A stretch of 64,000 nucleotides of DNA from Oegoconia quadripuncta. Taxonomy: Eukaryota > Arthropoda > Insecta > Lepidoptera > Autostichidae. Positions within the stretch are counted from its first letter, which is position 1. Every line of letters starts with the position of its first letter. Location of the stretch: assembly GCA_949316235.1 (NCBI GenBank), contig OX438753.1:16846496-16910495 (forward strand), in the 5' to 3' direction. Below, piece by piece: positions 11,148-22,800 of the stretch. The position numbers and the translations under genes were made by a program. The notes below the pieces were generated by a model, which was given only the letters and a program-made list of their open reading frames with translations, was not told the origin of the DNA and made no database searches.

Positions 11148-11280
11148 AAAAAAAGTCGACAAGTAAATTCTTTCTGAATATAAAGTGAAGCTCACTTTAT
11201 ACTCAGAAAGAATTTTCAGAATGAATATAAAGTGAAGCTCACTTTATATTCAGAAAGAATTTACTTGCCGACTTTTTTTT
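11148..11280. repeat. Nested palindrome, about 55-bp arms
   Basis: AAAAAAAGTCGACAAGTAAA at 11148 pairs with TTTACTTGCCGACTTTTTTT ending at 11280. Both arms continue through TTCTTTCTGAATATAAAGTG. Each arm itself contains the palindrome ATAAAGTGA-AGC-TCACTTTAT. The near-identical short proteins read off both strands are a by-product of the symmetry. Confidence 0.8.
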
Positions 11281-13441
11281 ACAACCTAAATAATACAGAA
11301 TCAGCAATCTCTGTGATAGACATCCAGTATATTCCAGAGGTCAGAGGCCCTATTATAGAGGGAGAGATCGACAAAATATGTGAATATAATCTAGTATTGA
11401 TTTTCTTCTTCACAATTTCAAATGTAGGTCCCATTAATAAAAGCTGGTCAGTTTGATAATCGAACTACCTAATACAGTTATTGCATATCCTTGGATATAC
11501 GCAGTATAATTAACACTTGCACCGCTGGGATATTAATACACAAAGGTACAGCTTAACACAATCACACCGGATGTGAAATTTACTTTTATCACTGCTGCTT
11601 ATTTGAATCAATTGTTAGTTCCTATTCTAGATCTCTACTTAAGTATCAACAGGTGCCAAATAAAATTTTACCTAAATTAAATATAAACCCGGAGACTAAG
11701 GCCAAACTCTAAGGCAACATTTTATTGCGACAGTATTTACAAGAACGCTACCCAGAGAAATATTGATTATGATCTTACAATTTTCTATTTAAGGTAAAAC
11801 CAATATTGCTTTTATCTTTACATGATTAAATAACCGCTGGGTATTCGGACCAAGGTCTGAAACTATACCACAAAAACTGGGACACGAATTCTAAGGCAAG
11901 GACAAGATAGGATCTTTAGTCTTAAATAAAGCCACACTAAATTGTAAAATTCTTATATATAACAATAGTAATTATTTTTTTTTGACGAATAACTACGCCT
12001 GTATGTCAAGTACATTCATTATAATGAACACACTAGTTCTTTGTAACAGTGGAATTCTTCCAAAACTACCAAAGCCGATGGTCCCGAAGCGTATGATTGC
12101 ACAGAACTTCAAACTCTATCGTAATTAAACTATCTATTTACAGCAAAGGCAATATTTTAACGATTTATCTACTTACTTTTTACTTTATTTAACAAATTGT
12201 GCGATTGGCAAATATTATAACAATATTCTTTAAAGCGCATTTTCTCACTGGTACAATTTTCAAATTTACGTAATAGACTTAAGATATGTTGACATTTTTG
12301 AATGATGATCACATAGATAGGCGCGGGTCACAAAATAAGTATTATTATATTAAAATTCATAATAAAACTTATTTTGTGGTCAATGTCATAATTTGTAACC
12401 ACTTTGTGGTGAATGTGGATGCTTTTCAGATTAGGAGAGTCTTCGGTTTCAAAATTTTATGCTCAATAGCTCTTTGAAGCGCTTATTATTTGAAAAGAAT
12501 TCCCTAATCTGAATTAAAAAGTACTATCAATTAAGTAGGTATATCTAACCTAACCGCACTTATACAGATTGGCGCCTTTCATGTGGTTCAAATGAAGAAC
12601 CCTGATCGAGGGCCCCGTGAACCATCTGACAGACCAGTATGTATGACGCCCGAAAATTGAAAATGTTCAAGTATATTGTTTTTTTTTTCATGACACTTTC
12701 GCCTTCATAATATAGAGCTATATTATTTGATTAATAGCAGCATGCTGGCTATTTTAATCTGTACTATTCACAATTCTCTAAAATGATAGTCTAGAAGTAT
12801 CATATACTGGACGCCGCGTGGCGGTTCATTTAAAATTAAGCGCATTTTTTTTATGTAATATATATGTATTTTCTCCTAAAAGCAATTTTCTGAAATCTAG
12901 TATCCCTAGTTTCCTGGGCTCCAATAACATTATTATTAGTTTTGGAGTTCATTTCTGGAGACAAAATATAAAAAAAAAATCATTACGAATTTTTACCCCT
13001 TGTCGTAGCTAAATGGAATTTTACATGTCAATGGTCAATAAAGTAGAAGTTTTTCAGGTTGATCTAAGTTTCTTTGTTATTCGACCATTTTTTTAGTACT
13101 CAACTCCACAAAATTCCAAGTGAAGTTGTTGATACGAGTATATACAAAAAATAAATGTTTTAGTAATTAGGGCGCAATATAATACTTATTTTTGTAAATG
13201 ATTCTGAAAACATTCATATTTCTCGTGAACTTTCCATTTTCGAGGAATACACATAGAGGTTCATTAGAACACCCGCGGGGCCCTAAATAGGAGGTTGCCA
13301 TTTAAACTACACGAGGACTTACCTGTGTAATTAAAATTATCCATATCCTTACGTTAAGACTTTTCTAAATTAAAATTTCCATCATCATCACAAACATCAG
13401 TCTCAATAAACCACCTAACCATAGTCTTTAAATATAAAAAA
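11281..13441. other. Intergenic DNA downstream of ELOVL-A
   Basis: No gene was recognised. It presumably includes the ELOVL-A 3' UTR next to 13441, but I found no canonical AATAAA on the minus strand close to the stop. Confidence 0.4.
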
Positions 13442-13879
13442 TCATTTCTTTATTATACTATCGAAATTATATCCAGTTTCATAACTGGTATTTGCGCTAC
13501 GTCTCGTTAGGAATACTTTGTTATCCTTTGAACAATCACCACAAGGCTTATTGACGTCATAAGGATTGTCTTCTAAACTTGGAATAGTTTTGCAATCACC
13601 TCCACATAAACCGTTTTCTTTCTTTTCATATTGTTCTTTTGATATTCCATTTGAGTTACAGACGCCATTTTTTTTATCTTTATGAGTCTTGTCGTATTCG
13701 TCCCTAAGCTCCTTCTCAGTATTTTTCTGTTTCTTGTAGCTTTTAGAATAAAAATTAAGAAAGAGAAACAGGAATATGGTGACGTTGCCGGAAATGAAAT
13801 AAGTAAAGCCCGCTGCGTATTGGCAACGTGGAGAGTAGTGAGTCCAAGCGCAGTATACAAGCATCAAAAGAAACTGGAT
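13442..13879 (-). CDS. ELOVL-A coding exon 6 and stop
   Basis: Acceptor TTATTACAG precedes 13879 and TGA is at 13444-13442. The 145 residues comprise the last two membrane segments (IQFLLMLVYCAWTHY and FTYFISGNVTIFLFLFLNFY) and a long polar tail containing NGVCNSNGISKEQ, CGGDC and CGDC. Confidence 0.93.
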   Translation of the reverse strand: MQFLLMLVYCAWTHYSPRCQYAAGFTYFISGNVTIFLFLFLNFYSKSYKKQKNTEKELRDEYDKTHKDKKNGVCNSNGISKEQYEKKENGLCGGDCKTIPSLEDNPYDVNKPCGDCSKDNKVFLTRRSANTSYETGYNFDSIIKK

Positions 13880-16800
13880 CTGTAATAAATAAAATTCGAA
13901 ATTAAATTCCATAGTGGAGCTTATGAAGGATATTTGGACTGCGAATAATGCTGATAATGTCGAATATATCTTTATCTTATCTCACCAGAGAGATAAGCTA
14001 AAAAAGAAAGATACAATTAGTTACCTACTTATTTCTTGGCGAATTCCCCAACTAAATTCAATCACCTATTTAAAAACAAAACCTTTCAATTGCAAATAAT
14101 TTTAAATACTAAATAAAATCAATATCATAATTCGAATCATTAAACTAAATATAACAGCAGTCAGCACTCATTCTGTTCTTAAAAAGCACAACGATTTCTG
14201 CATTTTAAAGACGTCAAGGTTTTTATCCTAAGTCCGTAATAATATTTCTTAATATTTACGAAGATACAATAAACAATTATTATGTGCATATATTATGTAT
14301 ATAACAATAATAAATAAGCTATACAATTAAATGAAATTTCAGTGTCTGTCTATGTTATTTCAAAATTAATACAAATATTAAACAAAAGAGTATTTATAAA
14401 AGTATTTAAAAAGTACGAAACTCTCTGGGTGTGGTACAAAAACACATCTTAAATGTAATATATTTTTTACAGATTGTGTTAATAATTCATTTTCGGGTGG
14501 AATAAGTTAGGGATTACCTTGATGATTTTTTGATATGACGCATATTGAAGTCTATACATTTTTTTAAAACGAATTTTGGAGTGGTGCCGTCGCATCGTAC
14601 TGTTCCAGGGGGTAAGCGACAGTACTACTTTAAAACTGGTTTTAGTTGGTGTACATCCGAATCGACACCGTTGTAGGTTTTATAACTTTATACCTATACT
14701 ATACCTAAAGTAAGCTATAGAATTGATAGAAAACATTTTTATTTTATTACTGTTTGGTACTCTATCCTTCTACAAATAATCAGGACTTTAAGATTATAGG
14801 AAGTTACACCAGAGAAATTGCGTATTTTTACTGAACTAGTAGTGATTAGTGGTTTCTTGGTATACACGCTATCGGATACTGCCAAGATACTGTACGAGAT
14901 GGTGCAAGCAGACGACAATTTTCGCGCGAAAAATTGTCGTCTGCTTGCACCATCACAATACAATACAATACAAATACACTTTATTGTACAAAAGGAGAAC
15001 ATACATTTTACAAAACATCACCATTACCACCAAATTTTTACGAAACGTCAACAAGATCAAACTATAATGGAATATTTTTTCGTGTATACTATACAACGAG
15101 GCAAAGAGACTGAGGCAAAAAGCCTATTTTCTGCCAGAAAGATTTAAAACTATTTAATGCAATCTATACCTAAGTTTTCTTGGATTTTTTTTCCTTTTCA
15201 GAGAACGCCTCATTACGTTTAAAAAAATAGAATGCTCATAGTTTTAAAATTGTTGGCTGATATTGTACAATTAATTACCTACAGACAGCTGGCGTCAATG
15301 GGAAAAAAACATCACTCACCAGTTGCATTTTCGTAACATATTTCTTCCACCAAAGGTACTTCTGAAATCTTGGTCCCAATCCAGACAACAAATAGTAAGT
15401 GTACATGAAAACATGTACACTAGAATTCAGTAGGGCAAGTATTGCTCCTTCTCCACCCGCAGCGAATTTCAGATAGCTCCAGGAGTAGAGTGCCATGATG
15501 ACGTGGTGGTATACATGTAGGAACGTTACCTGACATAAGAAATAGGATTATTTGAGCAACAATTTTTTTCATTCACAACGGGTTAGCACTTGCTCTGAAA
15601 CACACCTAATGTTAAATGAAGATGAGGCAGAAAGGTGGAAGCGCACAACCCAGCAATTTATTTAGGACACTGGATATCTTACACCAAACAGCCGAATCAG
15701 AACAATGCTATAAGCATTACTGCATAGTTTAGATAAGATGGTGGTAGCTGACTAGGCAGACATAATGCTCTAACACCAACCAAACCGAATACTAAACATG
15801 TACTTTGGGAATCAAACTCGCGACCTCCGTTTTATAAACCTTGTTATTTACATTGAGCTACGAAGGCGGTCCAAATAATCAATAACATTTAATAAATAAA
15901 AAACGCAAGAGACCCTCTATTTTCCTGATCCAACCATTTCCAGCCATCTTCATCTCTCTTATCTCATCATTTTGTCTTATCCTTTCCAATCCTTGACCAA
16001 ATATCGGTCAATGATTTCTGGTTTATCTAGTAGGGCTTAAGCCAGGACCAGAGTCAGCCAGGATTAGGTACTTTATACTTTCTTTTATAGCCTAATAAAA
16101 AACATTGCTATTATTTATCGAGAAACGAAGTAATAGGTAATTCCAGGAGTTAAGCCATGTTCAAACTACTTATAAAACATTAATATTCGTAAACGAAAAA
16201 CCTCAATCAACTCGGATGCGCCGGGTTAACACTAATAGTGTATTACATTAACATAGACGTCATCTGTGAGTATAATAATAAAAATCGATTTAAATATAGG
16301 AGTCAAATCCCAGTATCATTACTACATGAACTATCTATACAGTTTTTGATGACCCACATGTGGTGGGTTTTTGGAAAGACCTGTGATAAAGGCGCGACCG
16401 GCCGCGTTAAAGGTCGTGACGTAAATGATACAACGTCACGACCTTGACGTCATCACCGCTCTTTGTTCACAGTGCAATAAAATACATTACTGAAAATTAT
16501 CTATTTAATTGTCTTAACTTATCAAATGTAGCAATCACGAATTGTTATTACTTTGAGGAGACGCATACAAGTCTCCGACTCCTGTTATATTTATTTAAGT
16601 TATTTTATTTATTATATATTATATTGGTAGGACTCTTCATTCATAATGCGAATAGCCAAGGCATGGAACTCCCTTAGGGCGTCAGTCTTTCTAAATCCTA
16701 CAACCTTGGGATCTTCAAGAGCAGGGTGAACAGGCTACTGAGATCGCGTGCTTCATCTTCAACCACATCGTCACTTTCCATCAGGTGATATTGTGGTCAA

Positions 16801-19800
16801 ACTCGTGTCCAGTTTATCATAAATAATCTGGAGTATCAACCTGGTGGCAGAACCAGCACTGGTCACTGGGTGATTTTTGGATTCTTTTCAGGTGAGAACC
16901 GAATACCCCTGGGGCAAATGATGCTAGAGCATAGGTGGCTCTCATTTGGGAGGTCTGGGTTCGATTTCCACGCAGGCCATGTACCAATGAGTTTTTAAAT
17001 TTAATTTAATTACTTATGTGCATTTATCAGACTGCTCTTAAACGGTGAAGTAGTGAGGAAACCTGCAAAAATTTAAGGGCGGCCAGCGTGGTGGACTATG
17101 GCCTATACCTACTCCCTTCATATACGCGGGAAGGCCTATGTCCCTGCAGTGGGATGTTTACAGGCTGATGATGATGACAAAAAATGAGCACTTATTTTAG
17201 CAAGATAAACGCCTACATCGAAGCAAATGTTGTTTATATTGAAGCATCAAACAGGAGTTGGGGATAAGTTTGGGGTTCGGGCTCACCTAGAAGCGTGGTA
17301 AGTATAAAAAATCATAATTTAAAGAATCCGAAAATGACGTAACGATCTTACGAGTGGATGATCCAGATGACCCATCAAGCTAACCATCGTGGCCCATACT
17401 CCCTCATTATAGGAGGGAAGGCCTATATCCCTGCAGTAGGATGTTTACGGGCTGATGATGATGATGAAATGAATGCTAACGGACCCGAACTCTCACCCAA
17501 CCCATTTACGCACATCGGGTATGAGAGCTCGGGTCCACTCGCCCTTTTCAGACATTTGTCGCTGTCCTGCCACATCTCCAGGGTCTTTTTCTTTTCCAGG
17601 AGCTTCGCAATATCTGTTCTAATTTGTGAGCTGTGTACGCGCCGCTTTGGGTAGTTTTTGTGACGTAACCTTTCCTTGGACTTGGAACTTGGACTTGAAC
17701 CGTCACCGCATATGTTATTGGTACCTTACGTAGGTACCTTATTAATTAAAATCCAGCGAAAACATAACCCTTCTTGCAGCCTGGTAAAAACAGCAGTGCA
17801 ATACAATCTCGGCTCTTCTTCTCAATTTTAATTTAAAACGCATATAGCAGTTTTTTGGAATGTTTTAATGGAAAGTTAATAGCAATTTTCAATCTATAGA
17901 GATTGAAAATTATATTTTTGTAATGCTTATGCGTTGATTGTTTAATTAAATTTACATGATCAAAATAAATTTGACGTAGAGTTATCTATAGATAAATTAT
18001 TTAAATTAATTTAGAGTTCAATCGTGTTCATAGAACTCACTCATTGATGGAACAGAATAAACTCAGCTATCAATATACATATTAAACATTAGCATCGCAA
18101 TGTGATTACGAAAACTTAATGTATGTAAGAAAAAATCTAAAATCGTTTAAGAAAAGCGGTGATTTATGTAATGTTAATACAAGATATACAAATAAATTTA
18201 TTGTTCATGTCAGCCGTTTACGCAAAGTCACTAAGTCATTTAAGGGGCAATGGTGTCGATTCGGATGTACACCAACTAAACTAAAACTAATTTTGGAGTG
18301 GTGCCGTCGCATCGTACTGTTCCAGGGAGAAAGAGATAGTACTACTTTAAAACTGGTTTTAGTTTAGTTGGTGTACATCCGAATCGACACCAATATGTAC
18401 GCTTTTATAATAAGGTTACAGTTTACATAAACAGACATTATTTACAAAAGGCTATTATAAAATTTCTGACTATATGAATAATAAGACCGCCTACGTGGCT
18501 CAATGTTAACAACATTGGTTTTCGAATCAGAGGTTGTGGGTTCAATCCCCAGCGGGGTACATATTTAGATACCTATTCGGTTTGTGATAGGGCATTTTAA
18601 ATATCTGCCTGGCTAGCTACCACCATCTTATCTAAGTGTGCCGCCAAACAGCAATGTTAATAGCATTATTGTGTTCCGGTTGTCAGAGATAAGATAGCCA
18701 GCCCCCAAATAAGATGAGGTTTTCGGCCTCATCTTCATTTAACATCTGGTGTGATTGAGGCCAAGTGCTAACCCGACGTGCATAAAAAAAAACAAGCATG
18801 GACATAGACCGCTCGGCGATATTCAGTCTAATTACATAATAATATTACACAATATAATCCAAAACCTATTAAGAGCAACCATTGAGTATCTTGCTCGTCT
18901 TTTCTGGGAAGTCAGCTTTGTGAATCAGCAGTACTGTCAATAATTTTAATATTAAGTTAAAAAATGTGAATTCAATTGATTAATGTCACTAAAAAATAAC
19001 TGTTTAAATAATAAACTTACTTGTTTTTCTTTTTTCCGTAATACAAAAAACACAGTGTCGAGCAGTTCAGTAAACTTCGCAAAGAAGTACCACCAACCGA
19101 CGTCTAATAACTGCAAAGAGAAAACAATTACTAACGTAAAAAGTTTCATTAAATGTATGGAAGGGATGAACACCGGACATACAATAGCATGGCGACTGTA
19201 TTTTCTGTCCGCTTGCATTTCCCAACTACAGACTGCGTGTAAAATGGAAATCCTACATACACTTATCCCTTTAATTATTCTCACTGATGGGGCTAGATGG
19301 GGGATGGGGGACGCTAGATTTTTTTTCCCACCGTTTATCCCCACCAAAATCTATCAATCGATCAAATACGCTTTATTGTTTAAATAAGGAAGGTATATTT
19401 AAATATCTTATAGAAACTATAAAAATGGGGTTCCCTACTTGAAATCTAAAACCGTCCGATCAAACATTAATTGTTCGAAGATGCTCGAATGGACTTACAA
19501 AGGGTTTGCAAGACGAGTCTTCTATACATTCGGCTGTAAATGTACGAACATTTACAGCCGAATGCATAGAAGTTACAATGCTCCTTCACCATTCGCGGGA
19601 TTCAACCAAGCGTTGATTTCGTAGACAAGGTCACTAATCCACAACATTAATTAATCGTTGAATTACATGTTACTATTTAATTCTATTAGAACATCACTGC
19701 GGATTCTACCTACAGAACATGTCGAGCTTGGACCATTTCATTTCCCTTATTATGATTTGTTTTTATTTAAGGACTTTGTAAAACTCCTGCTATTTGAGAC

Positions 19801-22800
19801 AATGTGTTAAATAACTTGTGTGATGCTCGATGAATCAATTTATTCTATTCTATACAGTATTCTATCAATATTGGAACTAATATTTATTTATGTTTTATTC
19901 TTTATATGATATTTTTAACATTTTTTGTTTCTTCTGTTTCGTGTACACTTTATGTCTACCGTTTATATAAAATTTCGCTCTCACGGGTTTGCTGGAAGAG
20001 ATCTCTTATAGAGATAAGTTCGCCCTTTGTACATTTTTCTAAAATATTTGTTAATGACCATTTCTTTGTGTGTGTGTACAATAAAGTGTTAAATAAAATA
20101 AATAAATATTATAAATGCGAAAGTTTGAATGTTTGTTTGTAGCTCAATCACAGAGAATCGGATGAACGGATTTGGATGAATTATTGGGAATTACATGTAT
20201 CCATATTTCACCGTGTATACATTATGTATAAATAAATAAATATATATCTTTGCACATACACACAGCGCCATCTAATTCCACAGTAAGCAACTATAGACTT
20301 GTGTTGTGAATACTAGATGGTTGATATACTACATAAATACATTTTTTTTTGTAAATAAATACATAAATAAATGAAAAACATCCATAACTCGGGAACACAT
20401 GTCTGTATTCATCATACAAACATATGCCCTTAGCGGGATTGGAACCCGCGAGCTTTTGGTATAGCAGTCAGAAATTTTTAACGACTACACCAAACAGGTC
20501 GTCTCGTGTATAGATATTTATTATGTAATATTTTATGTAGTTATGCCCATTATTCTGTATGTATTTATAATTATGACTGTATTACTACAAGTTATAATAT
20601 TAGATATATTTATTATTCTTATTTAGTATAAGGCTATTTGCATGTATTTTTTCTTTGTTTTATCGCTACGCAGCACTAGTGTATATATGTATCAAGTTTC
20701 TTTGCCACGGGGGAAGAATCGCTACAAGCGGTAAGGCCACCTTTGTATATCTGTTGAAATTATTTATCTGCGTATATTTTTATTTACATTCTTTCTTCTT
20801 CTTGAATCTTACATAATAATATTTAAAAAATAGTGGAAATATTTATATTCCATAGGTATTTATTTTCCACAATACAAAAGTAACATTTGATCAGTAATGC
20901 TCGGAGCACCTATTACGAGAAAAATTATGGATCCAACTGAAATGACTGTCTAAATTAGTACTCGTAGCCCACTTATTTTTTTTTTTTAATTTTTTTTTTT
21001 TCAAATTTGCCGCGCTAACTATAGTCAAAGTCAAAATCAAAAATATTTTATTTTGTAGGTACCCAGGGTACACTTAAAGTAGTGAGATTTTACATTTTTT
21101 AAACTACGCTTGTTCAACAGGCAGTTTTCTTTCTGAGAATAAGAAAGAAACTCCAAGGGTTGCTCTTTTAAAAACAGGTTCTTCAATTACAAAAAGGCAC
21201 CATAATATTTCATTAATAAATGTGAAAGGAATGCGAACAAGCTGGTTATGTCCAGGGATGATTATCATCTAAATAGGCTGATATTTTATAGTATGATTTC
21301 TTTATCTTGATTTCTTGTATTGACATTATGTTTAGCACTATTTTTCTTGAATGATGCAATTTTTTTTGACATTAAATTTTCAAGAATGTATTGTGAAAGT
21401 TAGTATGTTATATTCGTACTCTTTAAACTTATCTTTAAGTGACACTGCAGGTCTTAATTGATATATCCATGGTAACCATAGTTCAAGGTAGATGATTGGT
21501 TCAAGTGCCCGAAATATTTGTTTATTTAATTCAATTAGAATATAGAATATTCCAGATGTGCGAACAATTGCTTAAACATTCATTTACAGGCGACGACACG
21601 TACGTAGGTAATGGTTATGATAATTCGTAAGGTCTAAGGTCGCACGCGCTAATTAATATGGCAACTTAGCGAAGTATCACTAACCTAGTTTGATATTTAG
21701 TAAAATAAAAACTTTTTTCTTTTTCACTTTTTAGTATTTCAGAGTGCTTGCCAATCTCCCTGACCATTTTTGTGCGATGGCGACCCTTCGCGCTCCTACA
21801 GATTAGGTGGACAGTTGGGGTATACCAGCTCGACCTGATGACCTTCGATTTGTCATAATTATTGATAATCACATCGACCTTCTCTACACTTTTTTCATAC
21901 AAACCCAAACTGTATCTACTCGTAGCTTACCTGTGCAAAAACTACACAATCGTCTAAATATGTAATGCATTCTGCTGTTTACCATGATTACAAAAAAACT
22001 ACTGAACCGATTGCGCTGAAATTACAATGGGACCTACTTGACGGTGTCTCCTTTTTTTTCTTTTTTTTTCATTTATTTGGGTTAACAAACAATGTTACAA
22101 TGTATATTACACACCACAATTATATCAATAGCATTACTAAATGTAACATCAACAACATTAACCACAGATTACTATCACTTGTTGTTGCTGTCAATCAAGA
22201 ACAATGTTTTACGTCAATTTAAATAACATAAAAGGAGAAAAAAAACATTAAGTTTATAGTAGATAGGGTGTTTGAGTTATAAATAATTATACGTACAAAC
22301 CATAAATATTTATAAATACACAATTATTACGTAATAAGAACATATAAAATAGATTTAGTAAACGTTCAGAAATACTGTAACAATTTATATGTATAGACGT
22401 ACATATACACTACATACAATATACATATACCACAAACAGTCATGATGTGTGCATTATTTATCATCAAAATAGTTAGTAATATTATAATTAAACAATTTAA
22501 ATAGTCTTACTCTAAATAATTTATATATATATATATATATATACATATATAGACATACATATAGATATACACATACATATACACTACAATATACATATAG
22601 CACAAACAATAAGTACCTATAGTTATATAAAATTTTTATTATCATAGCAAACACTCACTTATTCCGCATAATTCTAAGGTTTTCAACCCATATTTTTATT
22701 TTTATTTTCATCTCGCTTAAGTTTAAGTCTATCCATGATCAGCTTCATTTACAAAAAGAATCACGTGAATCAACTGCTAAATTTCGGAGATATCGGTGTA

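Noticed and set aside
14739..15147. Overlapping frames on both strands around 14.9 kb
   Set aside because: They are produced by the perfect hairpin at 14898-14954 and the retroelement tail, and lie in an ELOVL-A intron.
19490..19580. Possible elongase exon reading ...DSSCKPF before GTAAGT on the minus strand
   Set aside because: I considered it as the missing ELOVL-A exon because of a Cys-x-Pro. It lies mainly in a hairpin, lacks an acceptor and does not join in sense. The exon at 24717-24794 fits exactly.
21666..21908. 80-codon minus-strand frame MGLYEKSVEKVDVIINN...
   Set aside because: Also tested as the missing elongase exon. It has no conserved elongase residues and no paired splice sites.
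22521..22600. Regular TA/ACATA repeats
   Set aside because: An ordinary microsatellite, not a CRISPR array or regulatory cluster.
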